Assembly (NCBI GenBank): GCA_964544065.1
Contig: CAZJBA010000001.1
Location: forward strand, 1 to 57,970
Direction: 5' to 3'
Source of the DNA: JAYELX01 sp964544065
Lineage (GTDB): Bacteria; Chloroflexota; Anaerolineae; Anaerolineales; UBA11858
DNA length: 57,970 bases
Numbering within the stretch: position 1 is the stretch's first letter; each line of letters opens with the position of its first letter. The notes under the pieces were generated by a model. The model did not search any database and had not been told where the DNA came from. It was given only the letters and a program-made list of their open reading frames with translations. Positions 17,320 to 28,186 of this stretch are shown one piece after another. Position numbers and translations under genes: made by a program.

Positions 17320-19092
17320 ATGACCGCCAACCAAGCCGAATTCACGCTCCCAAAACATCATCGAGGCAACCGCAGAGGTCCAGTCGTTTGGATTTTTTCC
17401 CACGCGCTGCGGCATTGGTATTTCGGCTTGATCATGTTGGTCGGAGCAGCGGGTAATGCCATTTTGGCTTCTGTGGTGCCGATTTATTTTGGCAGAGCGC
17501 TTGACATCGTTTCCGAACAACAAGAGATTGTTCAAGATTTGATCAGGTTCGCGGCCATCATCGCCATCTCCCAGGTGGTGCGCGGCGCGCTTCAATTCAG
17601 CCGCAACTTCAGCGCCGAGTTGATTGCCCAACACACCGAACGCAGCATCCGCGAGGAACTCTACATCAGCTTGTTGGGGAAAAGTATGACCTTCCACAAC
17701 TTGCAACCGGTTGGCGATACGATGGCGCGGGCCACCAATGATGTGCGCGAGATCAATTTCATGTTCAGCCCGGGGATCAACCTGGTGGTTGGATCGGCGA
17801 ATTTTATCATCATGCCATTGGTCTTGGCATCTCGTTACCACCCTGCGCTCATCATTGCACCGCTGTTTTTCACCCTGACCTATTTTCTGGCTCTGTGGCA
17901 ATACCTGCACGAGTTGACTCCGGTCAGCGACCGCGTTCGAGATGCTTTTGGGCAATTGAACACCCGTCTGACCGAGGCGCTGGATGGCATCGAAACGGTC
18001 AAAGGAATGTCACAAGAGCGGCAAGAGATTCGATTGTTCCGCAAGAACGCGGGCCGATTCCGGGATTTTTTCGTCCAGCGGGGCGAGATTGAGGCTCGTT
18101 TCATCCCCTTTTTGTTGATGGCATTATCCCAGGCCGGGGGGCTCTTTCACGCCATCTGGTTGCATCAGCAGGGACACCTCAAGGTGGGCGATATTGTGGC
18201 TTATTTTGGGCTGCTGCTCTTGTTGGGTTTCCCGACCTTTGTGTCTCTGTTTGCCTACTCACAAGTCTCGCTGGGGGTCGCCGGAGCGCGGCGGATTCTG
18301 GAGTTGATCAGTCGCGAAACCCGCCTGGATCAAAACAAGGCCGGTTTTTCCGGCCCGATGCGGGGTGAGGTCGAATTTTGTCAGGTCGATTTTGCCTACG
18401 AGACGGGCGAAACGGCCATCGAGGGAATCAACTTCCGGGTTGAGCCTGGCCAAACCATCGCCATCGCCGGGCAAACGGGATCGGGCAAGACCACCCTGAT
18501 CAAACTGATCAATCGCACCTATGATGTCGAACATGGCCAGGTGCTTGTGGACGGCGTCGATGTGCGGGCCTGGAATCTGGAAAGCTTGCGCCAACAGATT
18601 TCGATCATCGAGCAAGATATTTTCCTTTTCTCTCGTTCGCTGGCCGAAAACATCGCCTTTGGAAAGCCGGGCGCCACCCGGGAAGAGATCGAAACAGCCG
18701 CAAAAGCCGCTCAGGCGCATCAATTCATCACCACGTTCAAAGACAGCTATGAAACCGTGATCGGTGAACGAGGTGTCACCCTGTCGGGCGGCCAACGACA
18801 ACGACTGGCCCTGGCGCGCGCCTTTCTGACCGACCCAAAGATTTTGGTGCTGGACGATTCCACCAGCGCGATCGACAGCGCCACCGAGGACGAGATTCAA
18901 CGGGCCATCTATGCTGCTGCAGAAGGTCGCACCACTTTCATCATCACCCACCGGCTCTCGCAGATCCGCTGGGCGGATTTGATCTTGGTGCTGCGCAAAG
19001 GCAAAATCGCCGCGATTGGAAACCACGAAGAACTCATGACCAGTTCGGAAGCCTACCGACGCATCTTCGATGATACGGAGAGAAAGACTTAA
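17320..19092 (+). CDS. ABC exporter half-transporter with degenerate Walker B
   Basis: Type IV (MsbA/LmrA-like) half-transporter of 590 residues: six transmembrane helices (about 30-320) fused to an ATPase domain. Walker A GQTGSGKTT lies at 384-392, the Q-loop Gln at 432, an intact signature LSGGQ at 488-492 and the H-loop His at 544. Walker B ends in LDD, so Asp513 replaces the catalytic Glu. The next gene has the complementary defect, so the two products should form a heterodimer with one active and one degenerate ATP site, as in BmrCD or TM287/288. The exported substrate is unknown. Confidence 0.95.
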   Translation: MTANQAEFTLPKHHRGNRRGPVVWIFSHALRHWYFGLIMLVGAAGNAILASVVPIYFGRALDIVSEQQEIVQDLIRFAAIIAISQVVRGALQFSRNFSAELIAQHTERSIREELYISLLGKSMTFHNLQPVGDTMARATNDVREINFMFSPGINLVVGSANFIIMPLVLASRYHPALIIAPLFFTLTYFLALWQYLHELTPVSDRVRDAFGQLNTRLTEALDGIETVKGMSQERQEIRLFRKNAGRFRDFFVQRGEIEARFIPFLLMALSQAGGLFHAIWLHQQGHLKVGDIVAYFGLLLLLGFPTFVSLFAYSQVSLGVAGARRILELISRETRLDQNKAGFSGPMRGEVEFCQVDFAYETGETAIEGINFRVEPGQTIAIAGQTGSGKTTLIKLINRTYDVEHGQVLVDGVDVRAWNLESLRQQISIIEQDIFLFSRSLAENIAFGKPGATREEIETAAKAAQAHQFITTFKDSYETVIGERGVTLSGGQRQRLALARAFLTDPKILVLDDSTSAIDSATEDEIQRAIYAAAEGRTTFIITHRLSQIRWADLILVLRKGKIAAIGNHEELMTSSEAYRRIFDDTERKT

Positions 19093-19178
19093 CGCGGAGG
19101 CGCAGAGATGCAGAGCCGCGGAGAAAAAATTTAAAATCTCTGCGTCTCTCCTGCTCTGCGTCTCTGCGTTAATAAAGA
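19091..19178. repeat. Dispersed CGCAGAG/CTCTGCG inverted repeat
   Basis: Between the two exporter genes. AACGCGGAGGCGCAGAGATGC and similar words on the left mirror CTCTGCGTCTCTGCGTT on the right, around a GGAGAAAAAATTTAAAATCTC centre. A related partial copy is at 57869-57910. Such CGCAGAG palindromes are common in spacers of uncultured bacteria (recalled, not searched). It may add an RNA hairpin within the exporter transcript. Confidence 0.55.
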
Positions 19179-19206
19179 GACAGCTTCAACCAAACAAATA
19201 CAAATT

Positions 19207-21036
19207 ATGGGATTCTTTTCAAATTTAGACGTTGAAAAATACGACCGCGAATACAGCGACGCCGAATTAGCCAAGCGAATTTGGGCCTATTTCCGGCCCC
19301 ACCTGACTCGACTGATTGGCGACGCCCTGCTGCTGTTGAGCATCGCCGGCGCGTCCGCCTCCACGCCGGTGCTGGTCTCGCGAGGCGTTGATGTCCTCTC
19401 TGCTAACCCCACTGGCGTCCGAATCTACCTGCTCACCGCGGCTGTCTTGGCCGCCGGGCTCTATCGCTGGGGTGCTAATTGGATTCATCGCCGCTGGATT
19501 GTGCGCATCATCGGCGACATGGTCTACTCGATTCGCACGGACGCGTTCAAAGCCTCCGCGCATCACGACCTGTCGTTCTACGACGAATTTTCTTCCGGCA
19601 AGATCGTCTCCCGCATCACGTCGGACACACGCAGTTTCGGCCAACTGGTTTCGCTGATTTCGGACTTGATCTCGCAATTCGTGCAGGCGATCATCTTGGC
19701 CGTCGTGATCATGAACGTCTCCTGGCGGCTTTCGCTGTACGTGTTCGGATTTCTGCCCATCCTTTTCCTGGTCGCGCGCGGGTTTCGCGGTCTGGCCCGC
19801 AAGGTCACCCGCCGCGGCATGCGGGCGATGGCCAATGTCAACGCGGCCATCAAAGAGACGGTCAGTGGCATCGCGGTGGCCAAGAATTTCCGCCAGGAAG
19901 CCACCATCTTCGACGAATTCGATCAGGCCAACCAGAGCTCATTCCGCGTCAACGTCAAACGCGGGCTGGTTCTCTCGCTGGTTTTCCCATCCTTGAACGC
20001 GCTGGGCGGGATCGCTACTGCCGTGCTGGTCTACACGGGCGGGCTCACGGCGAACGAGGGCGCCATCAGCGTGGGGGCCTGGTATTTGTTCTTGATGAGT
20101 CTGGATCGCTTTTTCTTCCCCGTGCTCAACTTGGCCTCTTTCTGGGCGCAGGTGCAGGCTGGATTATCGGCCGCCGAACGAGCCTTTGCCCTCATCGACG
20201 CCGAATCGGCGGTCAAGCAAGTGGCCCAAAATCCGGTCCCGCCGCTGCAAGGAAACATCGTCTTCGATCAGGTCACCTTTCGATACACCGAGCAGGAGCA
20301 AATCTTCGACGGGTTTCACCTCTCGATTCAGCCCGGCGAGAGTGTCGCCCTGGTCGGACACACCGGCGCGGGCAAATCGTCGATCGCCAAATTGATCGCC
20401 CGGTTCTACGAATTTCAGGGCGGAAAAATTTTGATCGATGGAAAAGACATCCGCACCTTTGACCTGCAGCAATACCGGGATCAACTTGGCATCATCTCGC
20501 AAATCCCTTTCCTGTTTTCTGGCACCGTAGCGGAGAACGTTTGCTACGCTTCGAAAGGCGCGACAGGAGGGGATGTCATCCAGATTGCCCGGCAGATTGG
20601 CGGAGGCGACTGGCTGGAGACCCTGCCTAACGGGCTGGAGACTCAGGTCGGAGAGCGAGGTGGGCGCCTGTCCATGGGGCAGCGTCAACTCGTGTCACTG
20701 CTACGCGTGTTGCTGCACCACCCTGCTATCTTCATCCTTGATGAAGCCACAGCCAGCATCGACCCGTTCACCGAGTGGCAAATCCAGCAAGCCCTGGGCA
20801 TGATCTTGGCCGAAAGCACCAGCATCTTGATCGCGCACAGATTATCGACCGTGAAAGCCGCCGACCGCATCCTGGTCTTGGAGGACGGCTGCATCATCGA
20901 GGAGGGCGACCACGACAGCTTGATCGCCCAAGATGGGCATTACGCCCATCTGTACAACACTTACTTCCGCCATCAGAGTATGGCTTACATCGAGGAATCA
21001 CGCGCGGAGTTGGCGGGCGATCGTCAAAGGAATTGA
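19207..21036 (+). CDS. ABC exporter half-transporter, consensus Walker B
   Basis: Second half of the exporter, 609 residues, again six helices followed by an ATPase domain. Walker A GHTGAGKSS lies at 384-392, Walker B ILDEAT carries the catalytic Glu513, and an H-loop His is present. The signature is LSMGQ at 488-492 rather than LSGGQ. Pairing this Walker B with the intact LSGGQ of the partner gives the active site; pairing its LSMGQ with the partner's Asp513 gives the degenerate site. The start ATG 19207 follows an A/T-rich stretch after the palindromic repeat. Confidence 0.95.
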   Translation: MGFFSNLDVEKYDREYSDAELAKRIWAYFRPHLTRLIGDALLLLSIAGASASTPVLVSRGVDVLSANPTGVRIYLLTAAVLAAGLYRWGANWIHRRWIVRIIGDMVYSIRTDAFKASAHHDLSFYDEFSSGKIVSRITSDTRSFGQLVSLISDLISQFVQAIILAVVIMNVSWRLSLYVFGFLPILFLVARGFRGLARKVTRRGMRAMANVNAAIKETVSGIAVAKNFRQEATIFDEFDQANQSSFRVNVKRGLVLSLVFPSLNALGGIATAVLVYTGGLTANEGAISVGAWYLFLMSLDRFFFPVLNLASFWAQVQAGLSAAERAFALIDAESAVKQVAQNPVPPLQGNIVFDQVTFRYTEQEQIFDGFHLSIQPGESVALVGHTGAGKSSIAKLIARFYEFQGGKILIDGKDIRTFDLQQYRDQLGIISQIPFLFSGTVAENVCYASKGATGGDVIQIARQIGGGDWLETLPNGLETQVGERGGRLSMGQRQLVSLLRVLLHHPAIFILDEATASIDPFTEWQIQQALGMILAESTSILIAHRLSTVKAADRILVLEDGCIIEEGDHDSLIAQDGHYAHLYNTYFRHQSMAYIEESRAELAGDRQRN

Positions 21037-21051
21037 CCATCTTTCAACCTA

Positions 21052-21080
21052 TTGACGCTTTTTGTAGCCAACCATACAAT
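21052..21080 (+). promoter_or_regulatory. Promoter of the giant sensor kinase gene
   Basis: TTGACG at 21052-21057 and TACAAT at 21075-21080 are separated by exactly 17 bp. Transcription would start near 21087 and give a leader of about 130 nt that includes the GC-rich hairpin at 21146-21163. Confidence 0.65.
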
Positions 21081-21088
21081 TATGTTTT

Positions 21089-21182
21089 AGCCGCCGTACC
21101 CCATGCCCTTGGGCACGCAGAGCGACGGCATGCTTCGCGATCCTCGGCGGCGGGGACGCCGCCTAGAGCATTTAATCAAGCG
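21089..21182. repeat. GC-rich palindromic spacer
   Basis: Leader region of the giant kinase gene. It contains the hairpin GGCGGCG-GGGA-CGCCGCC at 21146-21163 and a smaller ATGCCC-TT-GGGCAC palindrome near 21100-21113. There is no T run, so it is more likely a dispersed repeat or an mRNA structure than a terminator. Confidence 0.4.
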
Positions 21183-21217
21183 GCACTTGCTATCTAACCA
21201 TCACTTACAATTGGATC

Positions 21218-24200
21218 ATGACTACCAACTCATCCCCCACAAACGAGGCAATCGGATTCCGTGAAAGCTTTCTTCTGCACCTGTTGCCGATTATGAACGC
21301 CCTCTATCAAGCCATGGCGGCAGCAACGCTAGCTCTGATGTTGATTCTGGCTCTGCAATGGTTCAACACGCCCTTCATCGGCGCGTTCATTGAGAACACC
21401 TTGGTGTTCCACGCCAATGATTCCATCCGGCCGGGAAGCTGGCAGGCCAAAGAGGCCGGTTTTTCTTTCGGCGACCGGCTTGTCTCCATCGAGGGAGAAA
21501 GAGTCAACACGGTTCGCGACTACGTTCGGATTCTGGAACTGAATCAAGTCGGCGACCAAGTTACTATAACGGCGACCCAGCCTGAGGGCGAATCGGTCTC
21601 GGCGACGATCAGGTTGCAACAATTCCCCCCCCGAGATCGAGTCGCTTACTTCTATATCCCGTGGGTGATCGGACTGATCTATCTGGGGAGTGGTGTGTGG
21701 GTTTTCAGCATGCGCACCAAACAGGCATCCGGACGCACATTCGCCCTTTTTACCGCTTCTGTGGCCATCACAACCGCCGGAATTTTCGACATCTATACGA
21801 CCAATCGCGTGACGTTGCTGTGGTCCGTCAGCCTGGCCCTGATCGGGGGCGCCTTGTTTAACTTGGCCTGGTTATTCCCGCAAAAATCTAAGTTGCTCGA
21901 GCGTTGGCCTTTTTTGGATTGGATTGGCTACGGACTGAGCGCGCTGCTCTCCGTGGGCGCCCTACTGACCGTATTTGATACCAGTCACCCCTATCGATAC
22001 ATTTCCGTTTGGAAGTTGGAATATGCCTTTGTGGGTCTCTCGGTGCTCTTTTTCATCGGCATGGCTGCTTATCACCGCTACCAGGCCAAATCACCGCTGA
22101 TCCGCCAACAGGGACGAATTATCTTGTGGGGAGCGATTATCGCTTTCACGCCCATGACCATCTGGTTCTTCGTCTCGATCAGTCAGCCAGAAATTGCTTT
22201 TTCTCCCCATTTAGTCTTGCCGATGGCAATTTTTCCGCTGGCTACGGGGTATGCCATTTTGCGCTACCAACTACTCCACATCGACATAATCATAAGCCGA
22301 GCCGTGACATATACTTTGCTGGGGATGATGACGGCAAGCGGTTATGCCCTCCTTGTCAGCGGCGTCAATCTTTTATTTGAAAGCGCGCTGAAGCCTCAAA
22401 ACCCAACCATGATAGGGTTTGCCACTTTTGTGTTGGCGTTAGCGCTAAATCCTGCTCGGGTTTATTTACAAAGGTTTGTTGATGCTGTTTTTCTTCAGGG
22501 CCAAAACACGTACCAAAAACACTTGCAGGAATTTGAAAAAAGACTTGGCGCTACGTTAGAACTTGACGAAATTAGCACTTTATTACGCACGACCTTAGAA
22601 AAAACACTGTTTCCCAAACAAGCGCATGTCTTTTTACTCGATCAATTGCGCGAAAATTACGTCGCGACAAAGGATGAAAAAGGGGATCCGACGACAGAAC
22701 TTCATTTTGGCGTAAACAGCGCTCTGCCGCAAGCATTGAGCCAGAAAGAGACATTTCTCCTAATCGATGACAAAAAACGGCTTTCAGCGCGGATACAACC
22801 TGAAAAAGCTCGCTTGACCTTGCTGAGAGCGAAGATCTTTGCACCGCTGATGGGAAGAAGCGACCAACTGTTGGGATTCATTGCCCTTACGGAGCGAGAA
22901 TCAGCCGCCCAGTATTCCAACCAGGACTTGAACTTTGTCTCGAGCTTGTGCAAACAGACAGCCATCAACGTAGAACGTACCCAGGTGATCGCCGACTTGG
23001 AGCGTCGCGTCAACGAGATGAACACCTTGATCCGGGTCGCTCGCGGCGTTAATGTGACGCCTCAATTGGACGACATTCTGGAACTGGTTTACGCCCAGAC
23101 CAATAATCTCATTCCCATCCGCGATTTTTGGATTTTGCTCTACGATCATGACCGCAATACCTATAAATATGCTTTTTACCTAGAAAATGATCTCCGTATG
23201 CTGGAGCACGAGCATCGATCCATAAAGGATAATAAAGGTTTAGCCCAAGAAATTGTCGAAACGCGCCGGCCTATTGTCACGCACAACTATGAAAGAGCCT
23301 GTCGCCAGCGTGGTTATTCACCGGTAACGAAAGGTTTACACGCCTGGGCAGGAGTCCCCCTCAACACCGAAGACGAAACAATTGGAGCGCTATGCCTGGC
23401 CAGTCGCGACCCGGCCACCACATACTCGAACGAGGAGATCAACATCTTGCAAGCCATTGCCGATCAAGCCGCGGGGGCGATCGTGAAAACACAACTGCTT
23501 GACGAGACAGAGCGCAGAGCGCGACAGTTGAGCCTGCTCAATAGGATCAGCCGAAACCTGACTTCGACCCTAGAATTGCCCAGGTTGCTCAACCAGGTTC
23601 TTGAAAGTGCGGTCGAAATTACCAATTGTGAAGCGGGCACATTGTTCCTTGTCGATCAAGAGACGGATGAAATCATCTTCAAAGTTGTAACCGGGCCCGT
23701 CGCCGATGATTTGGTCGGCAAGCGCCTGTCGCCAGGTACCGGCCATGTCGGCCAAGCCGTTCTTTCCAGAGAGCCCGCCATCATCAACGATGTCAGCAGA
23801 ACATCGGCATGGTCACAACGGGAGGATCAACAGACCGGCTTTCACACCCGCGATATGATGCTCGTCCCCATGATTGCTCAAAAGGAAGTCATCGGTGTCA
23901 TCGAGGTGATCAATCGCCGGGATGGCTTCCCCTTCACCGAAGATGACCAAAGTCTCTTGACCGCTTTTTCTAGCCAAGCGGCAGTCGCTTTGGTCAACGC
24001 CCGCCTCTATACCCAAACGGATGAACAATTGGCCCGACGCGTCGATGAGCTTTCGGTCATGCAACGGATCGACAGGGAGCTCAACGCCAGCCTGGACATC
24101 GAGCGGGCCATGCGCATTACGCTGGATTGGGCCATGCGCCAATCCGGCGCCGACGCGGGGCTGGTGGGTTCCGTGGAGGGCGAGGGCCTCCAAATCATGG

Positions 24201-25416
24201 CAGAACAAGGCTACACAGATGAGTTAAAGCCTTATCGAGACTCATGGCTGCCGTTAGAGAAAATCCCCGGATTGGAAACCTCGGTGGGAGAGGCATCGAC
24301 ACAGATTTTCAGGCGCGATCAACTCGAACAAAAGGATACTCAGGATACTATTCTAAACGACACAAAGTCTCAGATGGTTTACCCCATCCGACGAGAAGAT
24401 CAGGTCATCGGCGTGTTGTTGTTAGAGAGNNNNNNNNNNNNNNNNNNNNNNNNNNNNNNNNNNNNNNNNNNNNNNNNNNNNNNNNNNNNNNNNNNNNNNN
24501 NNNNNNNNNNNNNNNNNNNNNNNNNNNNNTGGTTTACCCCATCCGACGAGAAGATCAGGTCATCGGCGTGTTGTTGTTAGAGAGCCGCAGTGAAGCTTCC
24601 TGGGAAGAAGAAACCCAGGAATTTCTGTCTCGCTTGAGCGATCACGCCGCCATCTCGATTGCAAACGCCCAGTTCTTCGCCCAGGTTCAGGCCGCCAACA
24701 CGGCCAAAAGCGATTTCGTCTCCTTGGTCGCCCATGAACTCAAAAATCCGATGACGTCCATCCGCGGTTACACCGAGTTATTAATCAAAGGCGCCATCGG
24801 CGAGATCAGTGAGGGGCAAGAGGATTTTTTGCGCACGATCCGCTCCAACGTCAATCGAATGACCAGGTTGGTATCCGATCTGGCCGACATCTCCCGGATT
24901 GAGGCTGGACGCCTAAAACTAGACTTCGAGGCTGTCAATACCAATGACATCGTCTCGGAAGCTGTTCGCGCCCACCGCGCTAACTTGGAGCAAAAAGAAC
25001 AATCGTTGGAGCTTCAAATCCCCGAGGAGTTGCCCCCGGTATGGGGAGACGACACCCGCCTGGTCCAAATTCTGATCAATCTGATAAGCAACGCAAATAA
25101 ATATACGCCGCCAAAAGGGAAAATCGTCATTCGGGCGGAGCATGCTACCAACCAGTGGGACCCAGAGGGAGCCAAAGAGGTCGTCCTGATCGCCGTCGAA
25201 GATAACGGCATCGGCCTCTCACCTGAGGATCAAGCCAAAATTTTCACCAAGTTCTTCCGTTCCGACGACCCTAAAGCGCGCGAGGCACCTGGTACTGGTC
25301 TGGGGTTGAATATAGCCAGAAATCTGGTTGAGATGCAAGGGGGAAAGATCTGGTTCGAAAGCGAATATCAAAGTGGCACAACGTTTTACTTCACCGTGCC
25401 GGTTGCGCAGATATAA
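21218..25416 (+). CDS. Giant membrane sensor histidine kinase (PDZ-7TM-multi-GAF), split by false gap
   Basis: Domain order: a first membrane helix, a PDZ-like loop (FSFGDRLVSIEGERVNT), about seven helices (to about residue 410), four GAF-like domains (about 440-1105), HisKA with the acceptor His in VSLVAHELKNPM, and HATPase with the N-box QILINLISNANKYTP and G2 box GTGLGLNI. The frame appears broken at 24430-24529, but the 55 bp before the gap and the 55 bp after it are identical. Removing 155 bp (gap plus one copy) restores one uninterrupted frame of 1347 residues, so the gene is intact. It likely integrates several small-molecule signals; no partner regulator is adjacent. Confidence 0.93.
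24375..24584. other. Assembly artefact: 55-bp overlap around a 100-N gap
   Basis: 24375-24429 is repeated exactly at 24530-24584, with 100 N between. An exact 55-bp overlap is what contig ends from a k=55 graph assembler look like. Collapsing it repairs the kinase reading frame, so this is neither a real duplication nor a frameshift. Confidence 0.93.
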
Positions 25417-25423
25417 TCGACAT

Positions 25424-25570
25424 GTTGGGGTTGCCGATTCGTGTAGAGCAAAAAGTTGAACTTTTTCAAAGTTTCTGCCATTCCACGTGGGTGACGCCCG
25501 ATCTGAGCGCCTCTAAATGCGTTACACTGGCGGAAAAGTTCAACTTCTCCCAGCTTTTTTGAGAAGATAC
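25424..25570. repeat. Nested inverted-repeat element, copy B
   Basis: Lies between the convergent giant kinase and mutS. Inner arms AAGTTGAACTTTTTC (25453-25467) and GGAAAAGTTCAACTT (25532-25546) are near-perfect inverse complements. The right outer end is TTGAGAAGATACGA (25559-25572), while the left outer end is not conserved. The core words TGACGCCCGATCTGAGCGC and TCTAAATGCG match copy A directly and copy C inverted. The element could double as a bidirectional terminator for the two genes. Confidence 0.75.
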
Positions 25571-25593
25571 GACCGAGACATAAAAAACAGGTT

Positions 25594-28179
25594 TCACGGT
25601 CCAGTCTCGAGGAATCTTTTCTGCCACTCGTATAACCGATTCAGGGCTTCGATGGGGGCAAGCGCGCTGAGATCAAGTTGCTCCAACTCATCCAGCAGGG
25701 GATTCGTCTTGGGGAAGAGGTGCATCTGCTTGGGAACCTGCGGGTCAAACTCGACAGTGCGACCGGAGGAGGCTTCCAGTTGTTGTAAGATTTCCCCGGC
25801 CCGCTGCGTGACCGGCCCCGGCAAACCGGCCAACTCGGCCACGTGAATGCCATAGGATCGATCCGCCCCGCCCGGAACGATTTTGTACAAGAAGACCACA
25901 TCACCGTCTGCCTCGCTGACGGCGACGTTGTAGTTGCGCACGCCCGGCAGCAAGTCGGCCAGTTGGGTCAATTCGTGATAATGAGTCGCAAAAAGGGTTT
26001 TCGAGCGCAAGCGGGGGTGATTGTGCAAATATTCGACCATGGCCCAGGCAATCGAAACGCCATCGTAGGTGCTGGTACCGCGCCCAATTTCGTCCAAAAT
26101 GAGCAAACTGCGCGGGGTGGCGTGATTCAAGATGTTGGCGGTCTCCACCATCTCGACCATGAAGGTGGATTGACCGGCGTGGATCTCATCCTGGGCGCCG
26201 ATGCGGGTGAAAATACGATCGACCAACCCGATGCGGGCGGATTTGGCCGGTACAAAGCTGCCCATCTGCGCCATCAGTGTGATCAGGGCAACCTGGCGCA
26301 AAAACGTGGATTTGCCACTCATGTTCGGGCCGGTGACAATGCGAATGCGTTCGCCATCCTCGAAGACAGAATCATTGGGGACAAAGCGTTTCCCGGCCGG
26401 CATCATGTGCTCGACGACGGGGTGCCTGCTGTCTTCAATGACGAGCACATCTTCGGCGACCACCTGGGGACGGGTATAACTGTTGAGGGCAGCGACTTCC
26501 GCCAGGGTGGAGAAAACGTCCAATTGAGCCAGCACGCGCGCCGTGGAAAGCATACGTTTGGCGGTCCTGGCCAGGCGTTGACATACCTGTTTGAACAGAC
26601 GGCGCTCGATCTCTTTGAGCTCTTCTTCGGCGTTGAGTACCAGATTCTCGTATTCCTTCAGTTCCGGGGTGATGTAGCGCTCAGCGCGAACCAGAGTCTG
26701 TTTGCGAATATAATCGTCCGGAACTTTGTCCGTGTTGGACTTGGTTACCTCAAGGTAATAGCCAAAGACTTTGTTGTAGCCCACTTTGAGCGAAGAGATT
26801 CCGGTGCGCTCACGTTCTTGCGGCTCCAGTTCCTGAATCCAGGTACGGGCATGCTCGGATGAATCAAAAACATCGTCCAACTCTTCGGAAAAACCGCGCC
26901 GGATCACGCCGATCGTTCCCAAAGTGGCGGGTGGATCATCGGATAGGGCGCTCTCAAGGAAAGTGAGCTCTGCCCCACAAAGATCAAAGTTTTCAAGTGT
27001 GGCTTGCAGGGCTGAGGTGTCGTCGGGGACGAGACTCTTTAATCCAGGGAGCAGCCGCAAAGTTTCACGAACGGCGACCAGGTCGCGAGGGTGAGCCGTG
27101 CCTCCCACAATTCGATTGGCGAGTCGCTCCAGGTCGACGACGGGTTTGAAAGCTTCGCGAATCTCCGCCCGGGTCAGGCCATTCTCAAAAAAATATTCAA
27201 CCCCGTCCTGGCGCCGGTGAATTTGTTCCACGTCGAGCAACGGTTTACTGACCCATTGACGCATCAGGCGCTTGCCCATGGGGGTGACGGTGTGATCCAA
27301 AACGCCCAACAAAGAGCCATCGACGCGGTCACCGCGGATAGTTTCGGTAAGCTCCAGGTTTCGCCGGGTGGCGGCATCGAGGGTCATAAATTCGGTCAGA
27401 TGATAGGAACTCAAACCCGTGAGCAATTCAAGCGCCGCAGGGCGAGATTTTTGGAGATATTGAAGCACGCTGCCAGCAGCCCGAATTGCCATTGGCAAAC
27501 CGCGAACGCCAAAACCATCCAACGAGGCGACCTCAAAATGATTGCTGATCGCCTCTTCGCAGCGAGCCTGCTCAAAGCGCCAGGAAGGCCAGGAGGTGAG
27601 GTAACCCGGTAAATCCTCCCCCAGGGGAAGCGTGTCAGGATGAAGGATTTCGACAGGGTTGAGACGGATTAGTTCGGCCGTGAGAATCTCTTCGACATCA
27701 ACTTTCTCGCCGCTCAATTCGGTGGCGGCAAATTCCCCGGTGGTGATATCGACATAGGCCACACCGGCGCGGTCCTCATCCAGGACTGCACAGGCTAGAT
27801 AGTTATTGGCATCACCGGGCAACAAACCTGGCTCGATGACGGTACCCGGGGTGACGACGCGCACAACCTCGCGGGGCATCAAACCGTTGACGGGTTCATC
27901 ACCAACCTGTTCACAGATGGCGATGTGGTAGCCCTTATCGATCAGGCGACCCAAGTAATTCTCAGCGGCGTGATGGGGAATCCCGGCCATGGGAACACGA
28001 TTGCCCTTGCCCACGTTGCGAGAGGTAAGCACAATATCTAAGACTTTGGAGACGGTTTCGGCATCCTCATCAAAGGTCTCGTAGAAATCCCCCAGACGAA
28101 AGAAGACGATGGCTTCAGGGTGTTGATTTTTAATATCGAGATATTGTCGACGGACGGGAGTTATTTTTTTCTTAGCCAT
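25594..28179 (-). CDS. mutS: DNA mismatch repair protein MutS
   Basis: Mismatch-recognition ATPase of 861 residues, normal family length. The N-terminal mismatch-binding domain has the F-x-E motif in RLGDFYETF. The clamp and lever domains follow, and the ATPase has Walker A GPNMSGKST, the ILDEIGRGTSTYDG Walker B/signature region and LFATHYHEL. The C-terminus (about 800-861) is the short dimerisation region. The start ATG 28179 with its Lys-rich opening is typical. It stands alone, bracketed by repeat copies B and C in opposite orientation; mutL is not in the window. Confidence 0.98.
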   Translation of the reverse strand: MAKKKITPVRRQYLDIKNQHPEAIVFFRLGDFYETFDEDAETVSKVLDIVLTSRNVGKGNRVPMAGIPHHAAENYLGRLIDKGYHIAICEQVGDEPVNGLMPREVVRVVTPGTVIEPGLLPGDANNYLACAVLDEDRAGVAYVDITTGEFAATELSGEKVDVEEILTAELIRLNPVEILHPDTLPLGEDLPGYLTSWPSWRFEQARCEEAISNHFEVASLDGFGVRGLPMAIRAAGSVLQYLQKSRPAALELLTGLSSYHLTEFMTLDAATRRNLELTETIRGDRVDGSLLGVLDHTVTPMGKRLMRQWVSKPLLDVEQIHRRQDGVEYFFENGLTRAEIREAFKPVVDLERLANRIVGGTAHPRDLVAVRETLRLLPGLKSLVPDDTSALQATLENFDLCGAELTFLESALSDDPPATLGTIGVIRRGFSEELDDVFDSSEHARTWIQELEPQERERTGISSLKVGYNKVFGYYLEVTKSNTDKVPDDYIRKQTLVRAERYITPELKEYENLVLNAEEELKEIERRLFKQVCQRLARTAKRMLSTARVLAQLDVFSTLAEVAALNSYTRPQVVAEDVLVIEDSRHPVVEHMMPAGKRFVPNDSVFEDGERIRIVTGPNMSGKSTFLRQVALITLMAQMGSFVPAKSARIGLVDRIFTRIGAQDEIHAGQSTFMVEMVETANILNHATPRSLLILDEIGRGTSTYDGVSIAWAMVEYLHNHPRLRSKTLFATHYHELTQLADLLPGVRNYNVAVSEADGDVVFLYKIVPGGADRSYGIHVAELAGLPGPVTQRAGEILQQLEASSGRTVEFDPQVPKQMHLFPKTNPLLDELEQLDLSALAPIEALNRLYEWQKRFLETGP

Positions 28180-28186
28180 AGAATAA

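Noticed and set aside
17083..17955. 290-codon minus frame under the cysteine-cluster and exporter genes
   Set aside because: Spans the end of one well-supported gene and the start of another, with no family likeness.
18259..19026. 255-codon minus frame opposite the first exporter gene
   Set aside because: Antisense to Walker and signature motifs.
24244..25416. A separate histidine kinase gene beginning at 24244
   Set aside because: It is the 3' part of the giant kinase; the apparent break comes from the 55-bp overlap and 100 N.
25843..26862. 339-codon frame opposite mutS
   Set aside because: Mirror of MutS ATPase motifs in high-GC DNA; no domain, no ribosome site.
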